Source: Pelotomaculum sp. UBA1371 (lineage in GTDB: Bacteria; Bacillota; Desulfotomaculia; Desulfotomaculales; Pelotomaculaceae). Taken from it: a DNA stretch of 7,876 nucleotides. The notes under the pieces were generated by a model. That model was not told the origin of the DNA. It saw nothing but the letters and a program-made list of their open reading frames with translations, and searched no databases. The translations under genes were made by a program, and so were the position numbers. Shown piece after piece: positions 1 through 6,902 of the stretch (its first letter is position 1; each line of letters opens with the position of its first letter). The stretch is from NCBI GenBank assembly GCA_002305915.1, contig DBRJ01000027.1, positions 136,581 to 144,456 on the forward strand, written 5' to 3'.

Positions 1-987
1 GGGCAGGCACTCAATCTTCTCCACGCCATCCCGGGTGATGAATATTTTGGCCAGCAGGCCCTCCCGCGTGGCCCGGGACCACTTCTGATCAAAGACGAAA
101 TTGCCCAGGCTGTAAAAGATGAACTTTCCTTTATACTCCTCCACTCTTTGTAACACGTGGGGGTGGTGCCCCAAAACAAGGTCCGCTCCGGCATCCACCG
201 CCATGCGGGCAAAGCGGATTTGGGCAAGTTCCGGCGCAGGCTCGTATTCCGTACCGGCATGCATGGACACCACCACAATATCGGCCTTTTCCCGGGCCTC
301 CCGCAGGGCGGCCTGTACTTTTTCCTGGTCAAAGCCGGCTACACCGGGATGACCGGCCCCAGCCAGGCAGTCTCCAGGCGCCAGGACGGGGTCGCAAAAG
401 GCCAGGAAGGCCAGCTTGAGCCCCTTTACTTCGGTATAACATGCGGCATAGGCCTCCCTTTCCATTTTTCCGGCCCCGGCATACCCAAGACCCGCCTGCT
501 CCAGATATTGAAAAGTGTCCAGAATGCCCCGGGTTCCGAAATCAGATAGGTGATTGTTGGCCAGAGAAAGGATAGTGAAACCGGCTTCCCGCAAAGCCGC
601 TGCCACGCCCGGATCGGCGCGCAGAACCCTCTCCGGCAGCATGATTTCCCGGCCCGGCGTAACCGGGTTTTCCAGGTTGCCGAAAACAATATCGCCGCTT
701 TTCAAGTATCTTTTCATTTTTGCAAAGGGGTGGCCCGGATCACCCCCGTGTTTCCTGATTTCCCCGGCCACACCCCGGGAAAGCATGATATCCCCGACGG
801 CAACCAGGCAGACAGGCTCCTGCCTGACCGGCAGCCGGAGCTCCTGCTCTTTAAAAGCTGCGAAATTCGCTTCAGCTGAAGAGCTGCCTGGGGCACCCGG
901 CCGAACAGCTTTAAAGAAAAGGCAGCCGAAGCCGCCAAGAATAATTACAGTTATTATGGTAAACAGCAAAGTTTTTTTTAGTTTCAT
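1..987 (-). CDS. CapA/PgsA-family protein (poly-gamma-glutamate/capsule synthesis type), 3' end cut by window
   Basis: This is an open frame of 329 codons that runs off the left edge, so the C-terminus is missing. Residues 5-25 form a hydrophobic membrane anchor after a Lys-rich start; C22 lies in GGFGC, which is not a good lipobox, so a signal anchor is more likely than a lipoprotein. The CapA (metallophosphatase-like fold) signature follows in order: AVGDIML with D66, GNLENP with N104/E106, ANNHLSDFG at 143-151, HAGTEY at 243-248, GHHPHV at 273-278 and YSLGNFVFD at 292-300. All expected metal-site residues are present, so the protein looks intact as far as it is seen. Family members act outside the membrane in poly-gamma-glutamate or capsule export, but many clostridial copies have no known substrate, and no pgsB/pgsC partner is in the window. 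The ATG has only a weak AGG 6 nt upstream. It is separated from the DUF3160 gene by 167 bp holding an 11-bp repeat array, so it may be separately regulated. Confidence 0.93.
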   Translation of the reverse strand, partial: MKLKKTLLFTIITVIILGGFGCLFFKAVRPGAPGSSSAEANFAAFKEQELRLPVRQEPVCLVAVGDIMLSRGVAGEIRKHGGDPGHPFAKMKRYLKSGDIVFGNLENPVTPGREIMLPERVLRADPGVAAALREAGFTILSLANNHLSDFGTRGILDTFQYLEQAGLGYAGAGKMEREAYAACYTEVKGLKLAFLAFCDPVLAPGDCLAGAGHPGVAGFDQEKVQAALREAREKADIVVVSMHAGTEYEPAPELAQIRFARMAVDAGADLVLGHHPHVLQRVEEYKGKFIFYSLGNFVFDQKWSRATREGLLAKIFITRDGVEKIECLP

Positions 988-1021
988 AATTAACCTGAAA
1001 ATGCTTTTTTTGTTTTTCAGT

Positions 1022-1046
1022 CCTTTGACCGGTGCCGCTTCAAAGG
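1022..1046 (-). other. Inverted repeat in the capA leader
   Basis: CCTTTGA (1022-1028) and TCAAAGG (1040-1046) form a 7-bp stem with an 11-nt loop, about 35 nt upstream of the capA start. The minus strand continues with A-rich sequence and no T-run, so it is not an intrinsic terminator. If transcription starts just left of the repeat array, this hairpin would lie at the 5' end of the capA mRNA. It could be an mRNA-stabilising hairpin or an operator. Its role is not established. Confidence 0.4.
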
Positions 1047-1047
1047 C

Positions 1048-1053
1048 ACTGTA
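1048..1053 (-). promoter_or_regulatory. Possible -10 element for capA
   Basis: The minus strand reads TACAGT here, four of six matches to TATAAT, directly at the capA-proximal end of the 11-bp repeat array. No convincing -35 hexamer lies 16-18 bp upstream; that position is occupied by repeat units. This is the arrangement seen at activator-dependent promoters where a response regulator replaces the -35 contact. The assignment is weak and rests mainly on position. Confidence 0.25.
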
Positions 1054-1153
1054 GTCCAGTATCCTTCCAGCTTCATCTTAGTTGCATTCCAGTTACATTT
1101 TTATCTCATTTTAGTTTCTTTTTAGTTTCTCTTTTAATTCAGGTTTTAGCTTC
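1053..1153 (-). promoter_or_regulatory. Array of about nine degenerate 11-bp direct repeats upstream of capA (putative response-regulator sites)
   Basis: On the plus strand, eight 11-mers follow each other without a gap from 1053 to 1140: AGTCCAGTATC, CTTCCAGCTTC, ATCTTAGTTGC, ATTCCAGTTAC, ATTTTTATCTC, ATTTTAGTTTC, TTTTTAGTTTC, TCTTTTAATTC. A ninth, GTTTTAGCTTC, follows after 2 nt at 1143-1153. The consensus is ATTTTAGTTTC (minus strand GAAACTAAAAT), and the final C is invariant. The array fills most of the gap between the DUF3160 stop and capA. An 11-bp period, about one helical turn, is the known geometry of tandem direct-repeat sites for OmpR/PhoB-family regulators. The regulator is not in the window, so that link is inference. 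The repeats are too short and spacer-free to be CRISPR. Confidence 0.6.
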
Positions 1154-1154
1154 T

Positions 1155-3320
1155 TCATTGGTTTTCCTGGGCAATAAAGGCGTCAGTCCATTGAGGCAAT
1201 GGCGGAACCTGCCAGTCGTTGAGCATTTTATGCCACCTGGAATCGGTCAGCCGGTCATTTAGAGGCCAGGGAAACTCGTAGTAAGAATAGACCCCGCCCA
1301 GGGCAATCCTCAGTTTACCATCCACCGGCACAACAGCATAAATCTCAAAGATGTTGCCGGTGGCTTCTTCCAGCACCCGGCCGTTGGGATCGTTGGCCAC
1401 ATCCGCCACCAGCGCGGCTGGCCGGTCATAAATGGCGGAGCGGTGGTCGATGCCCTCATCCCGCAGGGCTTCCAGCCAGAAGTGCTCCAGCTGGCCGCCG
1501 TAGGAGCGGATTAAATCATATTCCTCGTCGGTTAATGGGGTGTTAGTCAGTTCTTTCTCGGAAATAGTTTTTAAGTCCAGGATCAGCTGCTCCATCCTGT
1601 TCAGGCTCTCCAGGTCCCGCTCGTTCAACAGTTCCCGCGCCTGGAGTCCGTCCCTGGTCATTTTCACCAGCGAAGCCAGGCGGCCATAAAGCTCGGGGTT
1701 GGGCTCCACATAACCGCGATCGTCAATCATCTCCCCGCCGCCGCCTGCTTCCGCATAGACCGGCTTGGCGTAAAGAATGGTGTCATGCTTTAATTCCGTC
1801 CAGCTACCCAGATATGTGTTGAGCTCTTTTCCGGCCCAGGCGGAATTGCGCATAAACGACGGGTATCCTTCCGGTTTTTCCTGGAGCAGGGGCATCAGCG
1901 TATAAAGCCAGCTCCAGTAGAGGTTCTGGGTCCAGGTCTCTTTGCCCAAACCGGCTATATATGTTTTCATTTTATCCATGTTTTCAGGGTAGCCCCGGTA
2001 AGCCGTCTCCCCCATGGAGTCCAGAATGGAATAGGCTTCCGCCGAGCCCATGGCGGCGGGGATGTCCAGACCCCTGGGCAGCATTCTCCTCTGACCCTGG
2101 CTGTTTTCCTTGACCTCCCGGTAGATCAGCCGCTGGAAAATGGAGGCGTCAATGGTAAACCGCTGCCCCATGAAACGAAAACCTTTAATTTCAGCTTCCC
2201 GGTCCGGCTGGATTGTTTCATCGAAAATGGGCAGGGAATTTATGGCCGGGGGCGCCAGCTCAGCGGCTGCCGCTAAAAAGTCCTTCCACTGCTCAGGGCT
2301 GGAAACCACAGCCTGCAGAGAGGCATCCGCACCATAAATCTTGTCAATCAGTTCCTTATACTGAATATAAGAGAGGTCATCGCTCTTGCCGACAAAGAAG
2401 CTGGTGGTGGCATAGATCTTGTCCCAGCTAACCCTGTTATCTCCCTGGTTCAGGGCCAGGGTCATTAAAACTGCGGACCTGGTCTCATCCTCATTCTTTA
2501 AGCGAAAGGTTAAGCGGCCGTACCACATCATGGATTTAAAATAATTTTGCAGCAGCTCCGTTCTTTCGTAATGCCCCCGGGGTATGTACTGGGAGTAGTC
2601 CTCCTGGAGAGCGCTGTCAGGCTCATCGCTCCCGCCGGCGTTCATCAGCGGCGAAACAGCGATACCCTGGTGGTTTTTAATCAGGGCCAGCTCTTTCGCT
2701 ACCACATCCTTTACCATTGACGGGACGGATAGCTCCGGATCCATGAGCTTGCCTGCCACGGCAAAAAAGCCCACATTCCTTTTGGCGGCGTTCTCCCACT
2801 CAGTGCCCTTAAGGTCTTTATACTGGTTTTGGGCCTGGGACAACATTGCTTGATTAAGTTTCTGCAATTCTCCGGCTAGTTTTTCGGTTTCCACAACCCG
2901 CAAGAGGTGGTCAAAAAACAGGTGGTAGTTGTGGAGAACAGAATCGGTAGTTATGAACAGCGGAAACAGTTCATAGCGGTTTCTCTCGTACAGCGAGAAA
3001 AATTCTTTTTCGTACTGGTTGGGGACCACTACAAAGCCGTTTTTAATGAGGAGTTCCCTGGCAGCCGGAGACAATTCAAACATATCTCTGTTGGTGATAT
3101 TTGCCAGGCCGGGTTCCACCGCATAGGGACGCACGGCAGGCTTTACGTCCACCGGCACTTCTACATATTCGGCAAATACTGCGGCGGCAGCCTGCGGTGG
3201 CTGAGCAGACTGCTGGGGAGAATTCTTTTCATCCGGTCCCGGCTGGCCGGAACAGCCGCCCAATGCTCCCAGAAGCAGGAGCAGTAATAAGGCGCAAGGG
3301 AGCAACCATGATTTTTTCAC
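1155..3320 (-). CDS. DUF3160 domain lipoprotein, 721 aa
   Basis: The gene starts at GTG (3318-3320), with AAGAGGTG 7 nt upstream. The N-terminus is a lipoprotein signal: MKK, a long Leu-rich core, then LGGC with the lipidated Cys at 23, followed by a Pro/Gln/Ala-rich linker to about residue 48. The protein should therefore be anchored to the outer face of the membrane. The rest matches the DUF3160 family as I recognise it: TTDSVLHNYH at 124-133, MMWYGRLTFRL at 264-274, a Trp/Tyr-rich segment at 463-478, WTELKHDTILYAKPVY at 507-522 and GGVYSYYEFPWP at 675-686. The ends look intact and the length suits the family. The function of DUF3160 is unknown; the conserved aromatic, His and Glu residues hint at a folded surface or binding protein, not an obvious enzyme. 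It lies 50 bp after the DUF364 gene, so is probably co-transcribed with it, and is followed by the repeat array and capA. Confidence 0.9.
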   Translation of the reverse strand: MKKSWLLPCALLLLLLLGALGGCSGQPGPDEKNSPQQSAQPPQAAAAVFAEYVEVPVDVKPAVRPYAVEPGLANITNRDMFELSPAARELLIKNGFVVVPNQYEKEFFSLYERNRYELFPLFITTDSVLHNYHLFFDHLLRVVETEKLAGELQKLNQAMLSQAQNQYKDLKGTEWENAAKRNVGFFAVAGKLMDPELSVPSMVKDVVAKELALIKNHQGIAVSPLMNAGGSDEPDSALQEDYSQYIPRGHYERTELLQNYFKSMMWYGRLTFRLKNEDETRSAVLMTLALNQGDNRVSWDKIYATTSFFVGKSDDLSYIQYKELIDKIYGADASLQAVVSSPEQWKDFLAAAAELAPPAINSLPIFDETIQPDREAEIKGFRFMGQRFTIDASIFQRLIYREVKENSQGQRRMLPRGLDIPAAMGSAEAYSILDSMGETAYRGYPENMDKMKTYIAGLGKETWTQNLYWSWLYTLMPLLQEKPEGYPSFMRNSAWAGKELNTYLGSWTELKHDTILYAKPVYAEAGGGGEMIDDRGYVEPNPELYGRLASLVKMTRDGLQARELLNERDLESLNRMEQLILDLKTISEKELTNTPLTDEEYDLIRSYGGQLEHFWLEALRDEGIDHRSAIYDRPAALVADVANDPNGRVLEEATGNIFEIYAVVPVDGKLRIALGGVYSYYEFPWPLNDRLTDSRWHKMLNDWQVPPLPQWTDAFIAQENQ

Positions 3321-3370
3321 GTTATCACACCTCTTAACCGTTTTATATTTGTAGTATTACTGCCAAAATC

Positions 3371-4141
3371 CTAGTTTTCAACTCTTACCGATATTTTCTG
3401 TCCGTATTTAATTAATTGCCTCATTCCAACGCACTGGCTGATACCGGTTAAAATTGCTTCCCTATTTTCTGGAAACCACCTTGTTCCTGAGAGAACGGTT
3501 ACTCCGGTACCGCTGAAGGCTTCAGGGTAGATGGGTGTGCTGGAACCAACCATAACCACATCCCGGGCTTTGGTACAGTATTTTAAAAGGTTTTCCAGTG
3601 TTCCGTTGATAATTGATGTACTGCTGATGAAAATCACCTGGCACTCAGGCAAAAGTTCAGGCTGGGCACTCTCCGGGTATACCCCGCCGCCAACGTCCTC
3701 TCCCCGCTCAAAGATAAACAGGCGCTGGACTTTGTTTATTAGATTGAAAATAAGGGGTCCGATATGTCCTATAATCGCAACTGTATCTTCAGGCCGTATT
3801 TCCGTGGAAAACGCCGCATCAGGGTCGTCAGGTTCATGCTCCATTTCCAGTTTGTCGAATTCAGCAACAGAATTTAATACCGCTAATCCCATAGCTACAG
3901 TTATAACATTTTTACCCTGCAGAGCCCATCCGGCAATTTCCCCGGCAGGTTTTCCAATAAGATTTCCAGCCTGGGGAAGAACCCCACAGCCATGACCTAC
4001 TTCACTTCTTAAAACATAGGTAACACCTATTGGACCGCTATCCAGTTCAACCGCCATCAATCCCAGTCCGACCCTGACCTCTTTTATTTTTTTGCCCGCC
4101 AGCCTCGGTAAAGCTAAATTATAAATACGTTCTAAAATCAT
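3371..4141 (-). CDS. DUF4213/DUF364 (putative heavy-metal chelation) protein, 256 aa
   Basis: This is a cytosolic protein without signal peptide or membrane segment. The N-terminal part (about 1-90) matches DUF4213, with YVLRSE at 42-47 and GCGVLP at 51-56. The C-terminal part (about 115-250) matches DUF364, a Rossmann-like domain, with VAIIGHIGPL at 121-130, ISSTSIINGTLENLL at 172-186 and the family hallmark VGSSTPIYPEAF at 198-209 followed by LSGT. A solved Desulfitobacterium member combines an enolase-N-like and a Rossmann-like fold, with a proposed but unproven metal-chelation role. Full length for the family. ATG start with AGGGGG 8 nt upstream. The 106-bp gap from the glycosyltransferase may hold its own promoter; DUF3160 follows after 50 bp. 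Why such a protein sits in an envelope cluster is unclear. Confidence 0.9.
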   Translation of the reverse strand: MILERIYNLALPRLAGKKIKEVRVGLGLMAVELDSGPIGVTYVLRSEVGHGCGVLPQAGNLIGKPAGEIAGWALQGKNVITVAMGLAVLNSVAEFDKLEMEHEPDDPDAAFSTEIRPEDTVAIIGHIGPLIFNLINKVQRLFIFERGEDVGGGVYPESAQPELLPECQVIFISSTSIINGTLENLLKYCTKARDVVMVGSSTPIYPEAFSGTGVTVLSGTRWFPENREAILTGISQCVGMRQLIKYGQKISVRVEN

Positions 4142-4247
4142 GCCAAAACCCCCTGTTTGTTGCCTAAGTTCTTTGTGCTTGTCTCATGTGAACCAGTCTT
4201 AATAGAATCAACTATATTACATTCAATGTCAGTATAATAAAAACACT
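4142..4247 (-). promoter_or_regulatory. Intergenic region with a possible promoter for DUF364-DUF3160
   Basis: This AT-rich gap separates the glycosyltransferase stop from DUF364. Reading leftward, a TTTTTA-like box is followed 18 bp later by TAATAT, which could be a weak sigma-A promoter. Between them lies an 11-bp perfect palindrome, ACATT-C-AATGT (4219-4229), a possible operator. No terminator-like hairpin with a T-run is seen after the glycosyltransferase, so read-through is also possible. The 11-bp repeats found upstream of capA are not present here. Confidence 0.3.
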
Positions 4248-5384
4248 TCAGCTTAACAATGCTTGATAAGCCCCGGCCATTCTTGCAGCGGTGCTCGCCG
4301 CGCTGATTTTTTCGGCGGATTCTCTGGCCTGGTTGCCCAGGCGCTGCCTCAGCTCTCCGTTGTGAAGGAGGAATAAGGTTTTTTCAGCCAGGGCCTTTGC
4401 CGATGGCGGGGTCAGGAAACCATCAAATCCTTCCTTGACCATTTCCGCAATTCCGTTGACTCCCACAGCTACAACCGGAAGGCCCGCTGCCTGGGCTTCA
4501 TTTATAATGATACCCTGGGTTTCCGTGACAGCAGCATAAATGAACAGGTCGGAGCCTGCATAGTAGTTGGCAAGGATCTGGCGGGATAAAGGGCGGCCGA
4601 TAATAGTTACCCGGGAATCAAGGCCTTTGCCGGCTGTTATAGCCCGCAGCTCTTTTTCATAAGGGCCCAAACCCACCAGAAACAGGCGTGTTGCCGGATA
4701 AGCCCTGTTAATCAGCAAGAAAGCATCCAATACCATGTCAAGGTTTTTTTCCTTACCGAACCTGGCCACACAAAGCAACACTTTTTCCCCCGGTCCGATA
4801 CCGTATTCCCGGCGCAACCAGCGCGGGTCCGTGCCGGCGAATTCCTCCAGTTTGACGCCGGTGGGAATAGACTGGATGGGTGCGGTTATGCCCAGTTTTC
4901 GCAGCCGCCTGGCAACTATGCTGGTGGGGGTGATTACCAGATTGCAGTTATTGCAAAATTTTCGTACATAACCCAGCACCAGCTTCCGGGCCAGGGCCGG
5001 AAACAGCGGCACATAGTGGATATAAAGGTCGTAAAGGGTGTGGTGGGTAAACACCAGGGGCAGGTTGTGCCGCCTGGCTGTGCGGGCGCCCACGCTGCCC
5101 AGCAGGAATGGTGAATGGCAATGGATCAGGTCAATTTTCAGTTCCCGGATCATTTTACCGGCTCCGGGTGCGAAGGGTAGAGCCAGGGAAAATCCTTTGT
5201 TGGTGGGAGCGGTTACGGACGGAAAACGGAATACTCCCTCCTCTTCCCCTTGCCGGTAGTAGGACGGTGCAAAAATATAAACGTTATGGCCAAGTTTCTG
5301 AAGCTCCTGCCTGAATAATTCAATGGAACGGACAACCCCGCTTATGTATGGATAGTAGCTATCGGAAAACACGGCAATATTCAT
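4248..5384 (-). CDS. GT4-family glycosyltransferase, glucosyldiacylglycerol-synthase-like, 378 aa
   Basis: This is a GT-B fold retaining glycosyltransferase of family GT4. Visible landmarks are the N-terminal loop YYPYISGVVRS (10-20) with the conserved Gly, IHCHSPF (87-93), THHT (113-116), the sugar-nucleotide phosphate-binding pair R208/K213 in ARFGKEK, and the EX7E motif E288-E296 in TETQGIIINE followed by AGLPVVAV. The overall pattern strongly resembles 1,2-diacylglycerol 3-glucosyltransferases such as the Acholeplasma monoglucosyl-DAG synthase, so transfer of a hexose to a membrane lipid at the inner leaflet is the best guess; other GT4 acceptors (teichoic acid or capsule lipid) cannot be excluded. 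The start is set at the ATG with a perfect AGGAGG 6 nt upstream; an in-frame ATG at 5408, eight codons earlier, has no such site. It lies 57 bp after DUF881-2, so is probably in the same operon. Confidence 0.92.
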   Translation of the reverse strand: MNIAVFSDSYYPYISGVVRSIELFRQELQKLGHNVYIFAPSYYRQGEEEGVFRFPSVTAPTNKGFSLALPFAPGAGKMIRELKIDLIHCHSPFLLGSVGARTARRHNLPLVFTHHTLYDLYIHYVPLFPALARKLVLGYVRKFCNNCNLVITPTSIVARRLRKLGITAPIQSIPTGVKLEEFAGTDPRWLRREYGIGPGEKVLLCVARFGKEKNLDMVLDAFLLINRAYPATRLFLVGLGPYEKELRAITAGKGLDSRVTIIGRPLSRQILANYYAGSDLFIYAAVTETQGIIINEAQAAGLPVVAVGVNGIAEMVKEGFDGFLTPPSAKALAEKTLFLLHNGELRQRLGNQARESAEKISAASTAARMAGAYQALLS

Positions 5385-5390
5385 CGGTTT

Positions 5391-5396
5391 CCTCCT
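5391..5396 (-). promoter_or_regulatory. Ribosome binding site that decides the GT4 start
   Basis: The minus strand reads AGGAGG, 6 nt before the ATG at 5382-5384. It lies inside the extra codons of the longer frame that begins at 5408. It supports the shorter protein starting MNIAVFSDSY, which also puts the first beta strand of the GT-B fold at the N-terminus as usual. Confidence 0.8.
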
Positions 5397-5441
5397 GCTG
5401 AAGGTCATGCTCTAATACTTCTACGGGTTAAGATAAGTGAA

Positions 5442-6146
5442 TTAAATCTCTTTAACAGGCTCTGCATATTCAAAATACAACTCTCCCTTAAAAGCTGGGA
5501 TTACAACCTTGTCCTTTTCCCGGGTTTCGACAGAAATACCATACTCGCTTAGAAGATACTCGACAAGGCCGCCTCTTAATTCCAGTCTGTTCTTTAAATC
5601 TGAGGCATTGCCGATAGCAAGGATCTGGTAGGGAGGCTCCAGAGGAGTTCCGTTAACATTGATGTGGTTGCCGGCCAGACGCACCTCACTGACAGCCGTG
5701 ATCCGCTGGCCGTTAATGGCCACAGCCTCTGAGCCCGCGCTAAATAATTCGTTAAGCATTTTCATAAGATGTTCGTCTAAGACCTTCGAGGCCTGAACAG
5801 TACCGGATCCGTCATCCCCCGGCTGACCCTGCACAACCACTTCCACTCCCGGTCCGGATACAGCGGATAAACCGGCAAACCGCTTTATTTTTGCAAGTTC
5901 TCTGGCCAGGGCTTCAGCGGCCTCTTTCTCTCCCAGCCCGAGCTTCTCCAGTTTAACGGACAACTCAGAAATTTCTTTCTGCAGCCCGTATAAATCCTCT
6001 ACCAAAACTTTTTTCTCCAGGGCTAATTCCTGCTCTCTGTCCAGAGAGACGACGTTGTCGGCACTGGTAGTATGATAATGGATGCCAAGCATCATCCCCA
6101 AAAAGATGGTAACAAATGTAAGTGAAAAGAAAAAAGCCCTGTTCAG
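5442..6146 (-). CDS. DUF881 protein (second of a tandem pair), probable non-AUG start
   Basis: Residues from KRFAGL to the end match DUF881: SGPGVEVVVQ, MLNELFSAGSEAVAINGQR, PPYQILAIGN, LELRGGLVEYL and a closing VVIPAFKGEL. A coiled coil of Glu/Leu heptads precedes this domain. The first conventional start codon in frame is TTG at 6099-6101, but it would remove most of a hydrophobic helix. The frame stays open upstream to a stop at 6162-6164 and encodes LNRAFFFSLTFVTIFLGMML, the membrane anchor expected for this family. GAGAGG lies 8 nt before a CTG (6144-6146) and 5 nt before an ATT (6147-6149), so one of these is probably the true start; CTG is used here. The product would be a bitopic protein with an extracytoplasmic coiled coil and globular domain. 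It is a clear paralogue of the gene 45 bp upstream. DUF881 function is unknown; in Bacillus, DUF881 pairs (ylxW/ylxX) flank division genes. Confidence 0.85.
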   Translation of the reverse strand: MNRAFFFSLTFVTIFLGMMLGIHYHTTSADNVVSLDREQELALEKKVLVEDLYGLQKEISELSVKLEKLGLGEKEAAEALARELAKIKRFAGLSAVSGPGVEVVVQGQPGDDGSGTVQASKVLDEHLMKMLNELFSAGSEAVAINGQRITAVSEVRLAGNHINVNGTPLEPPYQILAIGNASDLKNRLELRGGLVEYLLSEYGISVETREKDKVVIPAFKGELYFEYAEPVKEI

Positions 6147-6154
6147 AATAAAAA

Positions 6155-6160
6155 CCTCTC
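6155..6160 (-). promoter_or_regulatory. Ribosome binding site supporting a CTG/ATT start
   Basis: The minus strand reads GAGAGG with an in-frame TAA just before it. No ATG, GTG or TTG lies at a normal distance downstream in any useful frame. The nearest in-frame candidates are ATT at 5 nt and CTG at 8 nt. The next standard start, TTG at 6101, is over 50 nt away. Confidence 0.55.
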
Positions 6161-6191
6161 TTTATGAATAAGATATTAGTTTGACGAATAC

Positions 6192-6902
6192 TTAAGCTTC
6201 TGGATCCATCATATAATTTGACTTGATACCACCGGAATAAGCCGGTATCTCAAGTTTCTCCACTTTTTTTACGGAAACCTGGATACCAAAAAACTGAAGA
6301 TGATCAATCACCCCGCCTCTCATCTTCAAAGCGCCTTCCAGCGTTTCAGGATTGCCGATGGCAGTTATGACAAAAGGAGGAACAAGATCTTTTTTATTTA
6401 TTTTAATGGTACTGCCACTGCACCTGATCCCGGTGGTAGTTATGAGACGTTGCTCATTAACAGCTATAGCCTCGGCCCCCGCCGCTTTGAGTTCGTTAAC
6501 TACTCTTAATATGTCTTCATCATGCACGATATAGAGGTTGGGGTTTTCAGTGTAATCCTTTGAAATATTGCTGTCCTTTAAGGTCACTTCCACGCCGCTG
6601 CCGGTCAGTTTGGTCATACCTGCAAATATTTTTACCTGTTCCATTTCTTCTTTAATTTGATTGGCATGGGTTCCAGTAGACAAATCCTCTAACTCCAGGA
6701 GCATCCTGTTCAATTGTCCCTGCAGGACATCGTGTTCTTTTTTCATCTGTTCAACCTGGTCTGCCAACTCATTTGTCCTGCGGATTGCCTCATCCTGCTG
6801 TATGTCCATATTATTCCGGTATAGCAGCGCTAGGATTAAACCGAGAACCAGGCTAACCAGAGCCACCGACCAGTAGAAATTTTTCAGCTTTATTGCGCTC
6901 AT
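6192..6902 (-). CDS. DUF881 protein (first of a tandem pair), 236 aa
   Basis: The N-terminus carries a single transmembrane helix (SVALVSLVLGLILALLY, about residues 12-28), then a coiled coil rich in Glu, Gln, Leu and Lys to about residue 75, then the DUF881 domain: KIFAGM, LTGSGVEVTLKD, VVNELKAAGAEAIAVNEQR, PPFVITAIGN, LKMRGGVIDHL and LEIPAYSGG. This predicts a bitopic protein with its bulk outside the membrane. The start chosen is the ATG at 6900-6902 because AGGAG (6912-6916) lies 9 nt upstream; the ATG two codons earlier (6906-6908) is only 3 nt from that site. The downstream DUF881 gene shares most of these blocks, so the two arose by tandem duplication and may form a heteromer. Pairs of this kind sit between divIB and sbp-ftsA-ftsZ in Bacillus, but no division gene is identifiable here. 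Function unknown. Confidence 0.92.
   Translation of the reverse strand: MSAIKLKNFYWSVALVSLVLGLILALLYRNNMDIQQDEAIRRTNELADQVEQMKKEHDVLQGQLNRMLLELEDLSTGTHANQIKEEMEQVKIFAGMTKLTGSGVEVTLKDSNISKDYTENPNLYIVHDEDILRVVNELKAAGAEAIAVNEQRLITTTGIRCSGSTIKINKKDLVPPFVITAIGNPETLEGALKMRGGVIDHLQFFGIQVSVKKVEKLEIPAYSGGIKSNYMMDPEA

Noticed and set aside
426..689. 87-residue minus-strand ORF and the overlapping plus-strand ORFs in 119-1054
   Set aside because: They are in other frames of the CapA coding region, whose correct frame carries all family motifs but is open at the window edge.
985..987. CapA as a lipoprotein through C22
   Set aside because: The residues before the Cys (G-F-G) do not fit a lipobox, since Phe at -2 and Gly at -3 are unusual; a signal anchor is more likely.
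1022..1046. Intrinsic terminator after DUF3160
   Set aside because: A 7-bp stem exists, but in the leftward direction it is followed by A-rich sequence and not a T-run.
1053..1153. CRISPR-like array
   Set aside because: Units are 11 bp, degenerate and contiguous with no spacers, and there are no cas genes; this fits regulatory direct repeats.
1032..1262. 76-residue plus-strand ORF with hydrophobic residues
   Set aside because: It covers the pyrimidine-rich repeat array and the antisense of the DUF3160 3' end; the apparent hydrophobicity comes from T-rich repeats.
5385..5408. Longer GT4 start at the upstream ATG
   Set aside because: No ribosome binding site precedes it, while a perfect AGGAGG lies inside the extra codons for the internal ATG.
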